19,587 nucleotides of DNA from Alphaproteobacteria bacterium (lineage in GTDB: Bacteria; Pseudomonadota; Alphaproteobacteria; Bin95). The notes under the pieces were generated by a model, which saw nothing but the letters and a program-made list of their open reading frames with translations, was not told the DNA's origin and did no database searches. Below are positions 13,900 through 19,587 of this stretch, piece by piece; within the stretch, counting starts at the first letter, position 1, and each line of letters starts with the position of its first letter. Both the position numbers and the translations under genes were made by a program. The DNA is taken from contig JAJECF010000138.1 of the NCBI GenBank assembly GCA_022822125.1, positions 1 to 19,587 of the forward strand. Direction: 5' to 3'.

Positions 13900-14898
13900 T
13901 CAGCCGAGCCAGGCGCGGCAGCCGGCCGCCTCCAGCACGGGATCGAGCGCGGCGCGGTCGGCGAGCGCGGCGTATTTCTCCCGAAGCGCGCGGAGCGAGC
14001 GGGCGTGGTAGCGCTGCGGCGCTTGCGTCCAGCGTCCGCCGGCGAGTTCGACGGCGAAGCTCTCCGCGCCGGCGGCGATGGCGCGGGCATTGGCGTCCGA
14101 CCAGGGCAGGAACCGCGCGCCGACTTCCTCGGCGAGCAGCGGCCCGAGCGTCGGCGCAAGTGTTTCCCAAGCCTCGAACGGGCCCTCGTTCTCCGGGTCC
14201 TGCATCCGCCGGCACCAGTCGAGCGCCCGCGGCGGCACGAGCGCACTGCCGGTGGGGTCGCTCGAGGCCTCCCATATCTGCGCGGCGACGCCGAAATCCG
14301 CGAAAGCCGGCCTTGCGCCGAACAGGTAGCGGCGGCCCTCCAGATGCGCTTCCAGCAGCTCCAGCTGGCGAGCGAAGGACGCCTCGATGATGGGCGCCGT
14401 CTCGGGCGAGGAGCCGACGAAGCTCACGCGCGGCACCATGCGTTCGCGCACGGCCCGCGCGCGTTCCGCCACCTCGTCCTCGTCCCCGTCCGGCAACATG
14501 GAGCGGGCGATGCGCCCGGCTGCCGATATCTGGTCTTCCTCGTCGCGCCAGCGATAGTGGAACATGTGCTTGTTGCCCCACTCGTCGCCATATTCCTCCA
14601 GCAGCGCGGAGAGGAAGGCGAGCATCGGGTCTTCGGGCTGGGTTGCGGGTTCGGGGAAGGCCGCCTCGAACCGCTCCATGATGGGCGTCGAATCCTGGAT
14701 GCCTTCCCTCTCCGGCGTAATGACCAGCGGCACCAGCGGCAGCCGCGCATGGGCCTCGTATTCGGCCCGGTTCTCCGGCGTGCGCGTCAACCAGTCATGC
14801 GCGATGCCCTTGTAGCGGAACCATGCGCGGACCTTGACCGAATAGGGCGAAAGCTCCGAACCGAAAATGCGATAGCGCGCCACGGAAGCGGCCTCCAT
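13900..14898 (-). CDS. Glutathione S-transferase-family protein
   Basis: A 332-residue protein, longer than the usual 200-230 residues of bacterial GSTs. The N-terminal thioredoxin-like domain is seen as YRIFGSELSPYSVKVRAWFRYKGI, followed by the glutathione-site segment GIQDSTPIMERFEAAFP. The C-terminal helical domain has LEGRRYLFGARPAFADFGVAAQIWE, where the Phe-Ala-Asp turn is the conserved N-capping region. An extended middle helical region (EEYGDEWGNKHMFHYRWRDEEDQ) and a C-terminal extension make up the extra length. The ATG at 14898 fits the domain start but has no clear Shine-Dalgarno; a start at 14943 would add 15 Arg-rich residues. It lies 47 bp after the der stop. Together with two quinone reductases downstream, a role in handling electrophiles is plausible (inference). 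Glutathione activity itself is not shown by the sequence. Confidence 0.85.
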   Translation of the reverse strand: MEAASVARYRIFGSELSPYSVKVRAWFRYKGIAHDWLTRTPENRAEYEAHARLPLVPLVITPEREGIQDSTPIMERFEAAFPEPATQPEDPMLAFLSALLEEYGDEWGNKHMFHYRWRDEEDQISAAGRIARSMLPDGDEDEVAERARAVRERMVPRVSFVGSSPETAPIIEASFARQLELLEAHLEGRRYLFGARPAFADFGVAAQIWEASSDPTGSALVPPRALDWCRRMQDPENEGPFEAWETLAPTLGPLLAEEVGARFLPWSDANARAIAAGAESFAVELAGGRWTQAPQRYHARSLRALREKYAALADRAALDPVLEAAGCRAWLG

Positions 14899-14945
14899 GC
14901 TGCGAGGCTGCCGACCATGCCAGCGACCCCGGTCGCGGGGCAAGG

Positions 14946-16295
14946 CTAGCGGTGCCCGTCCTCCGCATAGGGGTTGGCGGCGGCGCGGAGCAGGATACGG
15001 ATGGGCACGCCGGGCAGGTCGAAATCGCGCCGGAGGCCGTTGGCGAGATAGCGGATATAGGCCTCCGGCATGGCGGCGGTCCGCGAGCCGAAAATCGCCA
15101 CGGTCGGGGGGCGGCGCTTGATCTGGGCGGCGTAGCGCAGCTTGAGGCGTCTGCCCTTGACGATGGGCGGCGGATGCGCCTCCAGCGCCTCCTGAAGCCA
15201 GCGGTTGAGCGCGCCTGTCGGGATGCGGCGGCTCCAGATCTCGCGGCTCTCGAATGCGGTGCGGACCAGCCGGTCAACGCCGCGTCCGGTGGTGGCGGAG
15301 ACCGTGAGCAGCGGCACATTGCGCACCTGCGGCAGGGACGTTTCGATCCGGTCGCGCAGAGCGCCGAGCGTCTCCCGGGGGTCGCGGACAAGGTCCCACT
15401 TGTTCGCCGCAAGCACCAGCGCCCGGCCTTCCTCTATCGTCCGGGCGGCGATGGCGAGGTCCTGGCGCTCCAGCCCGTCGGCGGCGTCGAGCAGCAGCAC
15501 GACCACTTCGGCGAAGCGGATCGTGCGGTCGGTATCCGCTGCGGAAAGCCGTTCGATCCGGTCCTGCACGCGGGCGCGGCGGCGCAGGCCGGCCGTATCC
15601 ACCAGGCGCACGGGCCGGCCCTTCCAGATCCAATCGACGGCAATGGCGTCGCGGGTCACGCCGGGCTCGGGCCCGGTCAGCAGGCGGTCCTCGCCCAGCA
15701 GGCGGTTGATGAGCGTCGATTTGCCCACATTCGGCCGGCCGACAATGGCCAGTCGGAGCGGGCCTTCGTCGCCGTCCCCGTCCTCTTCCGGGGCGGGCGC
15801 TTCGATGAAGGGCGCAAGCGCCTCGTAAAGCCCCGCAAGCCCCTCGCCGTGCTCCGCCGAAATCGCGACGGGCGCGCCGAAGCCGAGTTCATAGGCCTCA
15901 AACGCGCCGTCCATGCCGCGCCCGGACTCGGCCTTGTTCGCCGCCAGCACGACGGGCGCAGGCCCCCGCCTGAGCCAGGCGGCGAAGTGCCGGTCGAGCG
16001 CGGTCACCCCGGCGCGCGCATCGACCAGGAAGAGCGCCGCATCGGCCCCGGCGAGCGCGGCCTCGGTCTGGCGGCGCATGGCGGCTTCGAGCGCGCCCGC
16101 GGGCGCATCCTCGAGTCCGGCGGTGTCCACCACCGTGAATTCCGCCCCGCCCAGCGACGCCGCGCCCTCGCGGCGATCGCGCGTCACGCCCGGCCGGTCA
16201 TCCACGATCGCCTCGCGCCGCCCGACAAGGCGGTTGAACAGCGTCGATTTGCCGACATTGGGCCGCCCGACAATAGCGATAACGGCGCCGGCCAT
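14946..16295 (-). CDS. der: Ribosome biogenesis GTPase Der (EngA)
   Basis: A 449-residue protein with two tandem GTPase domains, the hallmark of Der, which is needed for 50S ribosomal subunit assembly. Domain 1 has GRPNVGKS at 10-17, GVTRD at 36-40, DTAG at 57-60 and NKAE at 120-123. Domain 2 has GRPNVGKS at 186-193, GVTRD at 212-216, DTAG at 233-236 and NKWD at 298-301. The C-terminal KH-like domain follows ([29 protein letters not shown]). An acidic linker ([10 protein letters not shown]) joins the G domains. The ATG at 16295 is 6 bp after the bamB-like stop. The order TPR protein - bamB - der is common in alphaproteobacteria. NKAE rather than NKxD in domain 1 is a frequent variation in alphaproteobacterial Der. 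Confidence 0.97.
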   Translation of the reverse strand: MAGAVIAIVGRPNVGKSTLFNRLVGRREAIVDDRPGVTRDRREGAASLGGAEFTVVDTAGLEDAPAGALEAAMRRQTEAALAGADAALFLVDARAGVTALDRHFAAWLRRGPAPVVLAANKAESGRGMDGAFEAYELGFGAPVAISAEHGEGLAGLYEALAPFIEAPAPEEDGDGDEGPLRLAIVGRPNVGKSTLINRLLGEDRLLTGPEPGVTRDAIAVDWIWKGRPVRLVDTAGLRRRARVQDRIERLSAADTDRTIRFAEVVVLLLDAADGLERQDLAIAARTIEEGRALVLAANKWDLVRDPRETLGALRDRIETSLPQVRNVPLLTVSATTGRGVDRLVRTAFESREIWSRRIPTGALNRWLQEALEAHPPPIVKGRRLKLRYAAQIKRRPPTVAIFGSRTAAMPEAYIRYLANGLRRDFDLPGVPIRILLRAAANPYAEDGHR

Positions 16296-16301
16296 GAGCG
16301 G

Positions 16302-17621
16302 TCAGCGATAGGCGGTCAATATGCCGTCGTCGTCGAGCAGCAACAGCGTTCCGGCCGCGACGACGGGCGCCAGGCGGTGGGTCCGTCCGGCATCGAGCGT
16401 TCCGGCTTTCCCTCCTGTCTCCGGGTCGAGGAAGACGATGCCGCCATGCGAGCCCGCCAGCACCAGCCGCCCGCCGGCCAGCACCGGCCCGGCCCAGTCA
16501 ATGCGGCCGGTGCGGTCCTCCTCGTCCTCATAGCGCGCGAGCGGCATGACCCAGCGCACCGCCCCGGTCGCGGCCTCCGCGGCCAGGACCTCGCCCCGTG
16601 CCGTCACCGTGAACAGGTAGGCGCCGGCGAGCCAGGGCATGTGCAGGCCGCCGAACTCCTTGCTCCAGATACGCCTGCCGCTCCGCATGTCGATGGCGCC
16701 CGCGCGTCCGGAATTGCTGAGCGCAAAGAGTCGCCCGTCGTGAACCACCGGCGATGCCTGGACGTCCGCCAGCGCCGCGATGAAGTCCGCCCGGCGGGCC
16801 GCGGTCAGGTTGTCGGACCAGAGCTCCCGCCCGTTCTCGACCTTGATCGCCACGATTTCGCCCGAAGAATAGGCCGTGACGACCGCGCCCTGCGCAATGG
16901 CCGGGCTTGCGCCTCCAAGGAGAGCGGTCTGCTCCTCGATGGAATCGTGCGTCCAGAGGACGCTGCCGTCGGCGGCGTCGAGCGCATGGGTCTTGTTGTC
17001 GAGAGTGGCGATATAGAGCCGCCCGCCCTCTGCTGCCGGCGCGCCCCGGGCCGGCGCCGACAGCGCCTGGCGCCATGCCACGGCCCCCGAGGCGGCGTCC
17101 AGCGCCAGCGCCTCGGCATAGCCCGTCGCCGCATACAGGCGGCCGTCGGCGAAGGCGACGCCGCCGCCGGACGATTCTTCCTCGTCCTCGGGACGGGTCT
17201 CGACCGACCATAATTCGCGGCCGTCCTGCAGGCCGAAGGCGCTGACGGCGCCGACGGCGTCCATGGCGTAAACCCGGCCCCCGGCGACCACGGGTTGCGC
17301 CATCGCGCGCCGCCCGTCGCCGGAGCCCGCACCGACGGAGCGCGACCAGGCGGCCCCGGAAACGGCGCCGAGCGCAGGGTGGCCGATGGCGTGGAAGGGC
17401 GCGCCGCCGGCCTGCGGCCAGTCCGCATTGGCGACCGGTTCGGGCAATTCCATCGGGCGCGCCGCCGCCTCCGGGTCGCCCTCCAGCGCGCGATCCAGCG
17501 CCAGCACGGCGATGCGTTCGCCCGGCAGGGCCGGGTCTTCGGATTCGCCAAACCAGCCGTCCGACCCGCAGCCGGCGAGCAGGAAAGCGCCCCCGATCGC
17601 CAGAAGCAGCGCCTGTCTCAT
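16302..17621 (-). CDS. bamB: BamB-like PQQ-repeat beta-propeller lipoprotein
   Basis: A 439-residue lipoprotein. The signal peptide MRQALLLAIGGAFLLAGCG carries a lipobox (LLAGC) with acylated Cys18. Repeated PQQ-type blades follow, with recurrent motifs such as GGRVYAMDAVGAVSAFGLQDGRELW, GGRLYIATLDNKTHALDAADG and GIVFLDPETGG, which build an eight-bladed beta-propeller. BamB is the accessory lipoprotein of the BAM complex that inserts outer-membrane beta-barrel proteins, and it is anchored to the inner leaflet of the outer membrane. Its ATG overlaps the TPR gene's TGA by 4 nt (ATGA), and its stop is 6 bp from der. This triple arrangement supports the BamB assignment over a soluble PQQ dehydrogenase, which would be longer and carry catalytic residues. 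Confidence 0.9.
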   Translation of the reverse strand: MRQALLLAIGGAFLLAGCGSDGWFGESEDPALPGERIAVLALDRALEGDPEAAARPMELPEPVANADWPQAGGAPFHAIGHPALGAVSGAAWSRSVGAGSGDGRRAMAQPVVAGGRVYAMDAVGAVSAFGLQDGRELWSVETRPEDEEESSGGGVAFADGRLYAATGYAEALALDAASGAVAWRQALSAPARGAPAAEGGRLYIATLDNKTHALDAADGSVLWTHDSIEEQTALLGGASPAIAQGAVVTAYSSGEIVAIKVENGRELWSDNLTAARRADFIAALADVQASPVVHDGRLFALSNSGRAGAIDMRSGRRIWSKEFGGLHMPWLAGAYLFTVTARGEVLAAEAATGAVRWVMPLARYEDEEDRTGRIDWAGPVLAGGRLVLAGSHGGIVFLDPETGGKAGTLDAGRTHRLAPVVAAGTLLLLDDDGILTAYR

Positions 17622-18256
17622 GAAGCTCCTCCCAGCGCAGCCAGCATTTCCGCCGCCCGCCGGCGCACGCCCGCAGGGGCCTCCGGATCGTCGGCCAGCG
17701 CCTTGAAGCCGGCCACCGCCGCCGTCGTTTCGCCGAGTGCGGCCCGCGCCGCCGCCACCGTTTCGGCGGCCGAATGGCGCAAGGCGCCGGAGAGGCCCTC
17801 CAGCGCCGCGATCGCCGCTTCCGGCCGGCCTGCATCCAACTCCGTCATGCCCTGGAACAGCCGGGCCAGATCGCGATAAACCGGGGCTGCGTCCTCCTCG
17901 GCCGCCAGCGCCTCATAGCGCGCGAGCGCCGCGTCCGCGTCGCCCTGGCGGGCGAGCTCCGCCGCTTCGCCGAACCGCGCCAGCAGCCCGGCGCCGCCGC
18001 CCTCGGCCGCCAGCGCGGCAAAGGCCGCCGCGGCGTCGGCGGGCTTGTCCTGCCCGGCCAGCACTGCCGCTTCCTCCAGGCGCAGGCTCGCCTCGGCGGC
18101 GGCCTCCGCCTGCATATGCTTCCAGAGCTGGAAGCCGCCCACCGCCAGAACGGCCAGCACCGCCGCCCCGACAACGAACACGCCGTATTTCCGCCAGATC
18201 TCCCTGGCGCGTTCGGCGCGGACTTCCTCGTCCACCTCACGAAAGATATCGGCCAC
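17618..18256 (-). CDS. TPR-containing single-pass membrane protein (YfgM-like)
   Basis: A 212-residue protein beginning VADIFREVDEEVRAERAREIWRKYG, then one transmembrane helix (about residues 25-45, VFVVGAAVLAVLAVGGFQLW), then an Ala-rich helical region of TPR-like repeats. This is the family of YfgM, an inner-membrane ancillary factor of the Sec translocon with periplasmic chaperone function, usually encoded next to bamB and der. The start is a GTG at 18256, preceded by GGGAGAGG; another GTG two bases upstream is in a different frame. A longer open frame continues upstream through DUF2794 and repeat DNA but is spurious. The stop overlaps the bamB ATG. A good promoter is found about 30-55 bp upstream, making this the first gene of the operon. 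Confidence 0.88.
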   Translation of the reverse strand: MADIFREVDEEVRAERAREIWRKYGVFVVGAAVLAVLAVGGFQLWKHMQAEAAAEASLRLEEAAVLAGQDKPADAAAAFAALAAEGGGAGLLARFGEAAELARQGDADAALARYEALAAEEDAAPVYRDLARLFQGMTELDAGRPEAAIAALEGLSGALRHSAAETVAAARAALGETTAAVAGFKALADDPEAPAGVRRRAAEMLAALGGAS

Positions 18257-18282
18257 ACTGCCTCTCCCGGACCGGCGCCGCC

Positions 18283-18311
18283 TTATAGCTTTCACCGGCC
18301 CCTCTGCGCAA
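18283..18311 (-). promoter_or_regulatory. Promoter of the TPR-bamB-der operon
   Basis: On the minus strand TTGCGC (18306-18311) is followed after exactly 17 bp by CTATAA (18283-18288). The start of transcription would be near 18276, giving a short leader before the GTG at 18256. This is the clearest sigma70-type promoter for a protein operon in the window. Confidence 0.5.
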
Positions 18312-18412
18312 ACACCGTCGCCCGTCACGGCTTCGACATATTTCGTCTGGACGGCGCCCGGAGTTTCGGGGCAGCATGACGGTGCCGTCCAGCAAGGAGG
18401 ACAAAGGAGGCC

Positions 18413-18748
18413 ATGGGAGAGGTCGTCGCGCTCGAAAACCAATACCGCCCGGCGAAGCCGGTCTTTTTCGACAAGAGAGAGCTTCGCCACCTGATGAATG
18501 TTTACAGCCGGCGCGTGTCGGCGGGGGAATGGCGGGATTACGCGATAGATTTCCAGCGAGGCCAGGCCGTGTTTTCGATTTTCCGGCACAGCTCCGAAGC
18601 GCCCCTTTACAGAGTGGCCAAAACCGGGCGCAAAGGCCGCTCGGCGGCGGAATATTCGGTCAGCGAAGGCCCTCGGCTGCTGAAGCGGGGCCAGAACATC
18701 CGCGACGTGCTGTCCGTGATCGAACGCCGGCTCGAACTCGTCACCTGA
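18413..18748 (+). CDS. DUF2794 family protein
   Basis: A 111-residue soluble protein. It has the family's characteristic core: FFDKRELRHLMNVYSRRV, AGEWRDYAIDF, AVFSIFRHSSEAPLYRVAK, and a C-terminal LKRGQNIRDVLSVIERRL. DUF2794 proteins are small, of unknown function and, as far as known, confined to alphaproteobacteria. The ATG at 18413 is preceded by two Shine-Dalgarno-like sequences, AAGGAGG at 18394-18400 (12 nt away) and AAAGGAGG at 18403-18410 (2 nt away). Neither spacing is ideal and the arrangement is unusual. It diverges from the TPR-bamB-der operon across about 155 bp. Large repeats begin 35 bp after its stop. Confidence 0.9.
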   Translation: MGEVVALENQYRPAKPVFFDKRELRHLMNVYSRRVSAGEWRDYAIDFQRGQAVFSIFRHSSEAPLYRVAKTGRKGRSAAEYSVSEGPRLLKRGQNIRDVLSVIERRLELVT

Positions 18749-18783
18749 CGGCGCCGCCGCCGGCGCGTCCCCCTCCGGCGAAG

Positions 18784-18800
18784 TGTCATGAAATGTCATG
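18784..18800 (-). repeat. TGTCATG array C (2 copies)
   Basis: TGTCATG occurs at 18784-18790 and 18794-18800, exactly 10 bp apart. This is the reverse complement of the CATGACA arrays near 10.3-10.7 kb. It is followed by GTCGTGCTCGATTTCTG, as after array D. Confidence 0.65.
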
Positions 18801-18824
18801 GTCGTGCTCGATTTCTGTCCTCTG

Positions 18825-18896
18825 TTCCCGAGTGGCCGCGCCTCCCCCTTCCCGAGTAGCCGCGCCTCCCCCTTCCCGAGTGGCCGCGCTTCCCCC
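18825..18896. repeat. 24-bp minisatellite, 3 copies
   Basis: Units begin at 18825, 18849 and 18873 with consensus TTCCCGAGTGGCCGCGCC followed by TCCCCC, differing at one or two positions. The downstream copy of the larger repeat has only one unit (from 19106). That explains why the two copies' left parts are offset by 281 bp while their right parts are offset by 233 bp (a 48-bp difference). Confidence 0.8.
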
Positions 18897-19030
18897 CTCC
18901 TCATCCTGAGTAGCCGCGAAGCGGCGTATCGAAGGGGCCTGTCCTGAGCCTGTCGAAGGAAGCCTGTCCCGGGCGGGGCATCCTTCGATATGCGCCTGCT
19001 GACGCAGCCGCTACTCAGGATGAGGAGGGG
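18894..19030. repeat. Palindromic repeat block, copy 1
   Basis: Perfect 21-bp inverted ends (18894-18914 and 19010-19030) enclose CGCGAAGCGGCGTATCGAAGG, a CCTGTCCTGAGCCTGTCGAAGG segment and a second arm CCTTCGATATGCG. It shares the CCTCATCCTGAGTAGCCGCGAAGCGG unit with the block at 10371-10637. The whole can fold into a long cruciform or RNA hairpin. Confidence 0.75.
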
Positions 19031-19054
19031 CTGGAGCGGGCAGCCCTGCGGGGG

Positions 19055-19081
19055 TGTCATGATGTGTCATGCGATGTCATG
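19055..19081 (-). repeat. TGTCATG array D (3 copies)
   Basis: TGTCATG starts at 19055, 19065 and 19075, exactly 10 bp apart. The array lies between the two palindromic blocks. Confidence 0.7.
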
Positions 19082-19126
19082 GTCGTGCTCGATTTCTGTC
19101 CTCTGTTCCCGAGTAGCCGCGCTTCC

Positions 19127-19263
19127 CCCCTCCTCATCCTGAGTAGCCGCGAAGCGGCGTATCGAAGGGGCCTGTCCTGAGCTTTTCGAAGGAAGCCTGT
19201 CCCGGGCGGGGCATCCTTCGATATGCGCCTGCTGACGCAGCCGCTACTCAGGATGAGGAGGGG
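19127..19263. repeat. Palindromic repeat block, copy 2 (233-bp tandem duplication)
   Basis: This is a near-identical copy of 18894-19030, shifted by 233 bp. The clearest difference is CTTTTCGAAGG replacing CCTGTCGAAGG in the middle segment. Near-identity over more than 130 bp indicates a recent duplication or gene-conversion-like homogenisation. Confidence 0.8.
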
Positions 19264-19287
19264 CTGGAGCGGGCAGCCCTGCGGGGG

Positions 19288-19314
19288 TGTCATGAAATGT
19301 CATGCGATGTCATG
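19288..19314 (-). repeat. TGTCATG array E (3 copies), overlapping a gene end
   Basis: TGTCATG starts at 19288, 19298 and 19308, exactly 10 bp apart, and is almost the same as array D. The last two copies encode the C-terminal residues and stop codon of the minus-strand gene at the right edge. Confidence 0.7.
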
Positions 19315-19587
19315 GCCGGGGGTGAATTCGCCGTCTTCCGGCCGGTCCGGGCCGCAGGGCTGGTGGTCGTCGAGGGGGTCGTTGCTGCGGCATCTTTGCA
19401 GCCATTCGAGGCTGTCCCGCCTTCGCCGTTCGATGTTGTCGGGCGTCCAGGGGTCGTGGATTGGGGCGAAGCCGTTGCGGCGCTGATAGAGCCAGTCATG
19501 TTCGGCGCCGTCGGCCCTGTCGTCGTCGGGGGCGGGTTCGTCCGCGCTGCAGGCGTCTTCGCAATAGCTGTCCGGGTCGTCGGCGAG
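19300..19587 (-). CDS. Hypothetical protein, C-terminal 95 residues
   Basis: A minus-strand frame is open from the window edge to a TGA at 19302-19300. The translation is acidic at first (ADDPDSYCEDACSADEPAPD), then EHDWLYQRRNGFAPIHDPW and TPDNIERRRRDSLEWLQRC, ending PGHDIA. The balanced, Trp/Tyr-containing composition looks like real protein, unlike the overlapping alternative frames, which are Thr/Ala/Ser-rich. I do not recognise the family. The last few residues (GHDIA) come from the TGTCATG repeat array, so the repeat appears to have replaced or extended the original 3' end. The start lies outside the window. Confidence 0.55.
   Translation of the reverse strand, partial: LADDPDSYCEDACSADEPAPDDDRADGAEHDWLYQRRNGFAPIHDPWTPDNIERRRRDSLEWLQRCRSNDPLDDHQPCGPDRPEDGEFTPGHDIA

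Larger units (their letters stand above)
18749..19299. other. 551-bp non-coding region made largely of tandem and inverted repeats
   Basis: There is no gene between the DUF2794 stop and the end of the minus-strand gene at the right edge. After about 35 bp the sequence is a two-copy composite repeat: TGTCATG arrays, the shared segment GTCGTGCTCGATTTCTGTCC, a 24-bp minisatellite, and a 137-bp palindromic block. Open frames on the minus strand across both copies translate to near-identical Arg/Leu-rich peptides and are repeat artefacts. Confidence 0.75.

Noticed and set aside
14952..17213. 753-codon plus-strand open frame
   Set aside because: Antisense to der and bamB; shadow frame.
18749..19293. 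Minus-strand peptides beginning MTPPQGCPLQP in two copies
   Set aside because: They are translations of the two tandem repeat copies, starting inside arrays D and E; similarity between them only reflects the DNA repeat.

Overview
The window is GC-rich and tightly packed. It reads as an alphaproteobacterial chromosome segment: it carries an ATP12-family F1-ATPase assembly chaperone, a DUF2794 protein, and the order TPR membrane protein - bamB - der, all typical of that class. No tRNA, rRNA, transposase gene or CRISPR array was seen. Taxonomy below class level cannot be judged from this sequence alone.

Left part (1-3727, minus strand): a probable four-gene operon. It runs from a molybdenum hydroxylase large subunit through an 85-residue MoaD/ThiS-like ubiquitin-fold protein ending in Gly-Gly and an HSL-type alpha/beta hydrolase to a luciferase-like flavin monooxygenase cut by the window edge. 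The [2Fe-2S] and FAD subunits that normally accompany the Mo subunit are absent here. Divergently, tauD-like and atp12 genes (3923-5468, plus) form a pair. A 269-bp element with 34-bp imperfect terminal inverted repeats follows, and its outermost bases supply the atp12 stop codon. Next come pccB (acyl/propionyl-CoA carboxylase beta) and an acyl-CoA synthetase (5754-8847, plus), then a convergent VKOR-thioredoxin fusion gene (minus).

Middle (9889-10767): 879 bp without a convincing protein gene. It holds an AT-rich island with a palindrome, a sigma70-type promoter pointing into non-coding sequence, several hairpins, and a composite repeat block. That block is a 267-bp region bounded by perfect 35-bp inverted repeats, flanked on both sides by arrays of the heptamer CATGACA spaced about one helical turn apart.

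Right part (10768-18256, minus): an EamA/DMT exporter, then what looks like one long operon transcribed from about 18.28 kb: TPR membrane protein, bamB-like lipoprotein, der GTPase, a GST-like protein and two MDR quinone reductases, with overlapping or very short junctions at several points. Envelope and ribosome assembly genes therefore appear to be followed by an electrophile/redox group. A DUF2794 gene diverges from the operon promoter.

Right edge (18749-19299): the composite repeat reappears in inverted orientation, with a 233-bp tandem duplication and a 24-bp minisatellite. It runs into the 3' end of an unrecognised minus-strand gene, whose last residues are encoded by the repeat. The most unusual signal in the window is this modular repeat system: helically phased CATGACA/TGTCATG arrays alternating with large palindromic blocks, in inverted copies flanking about 8 kb.
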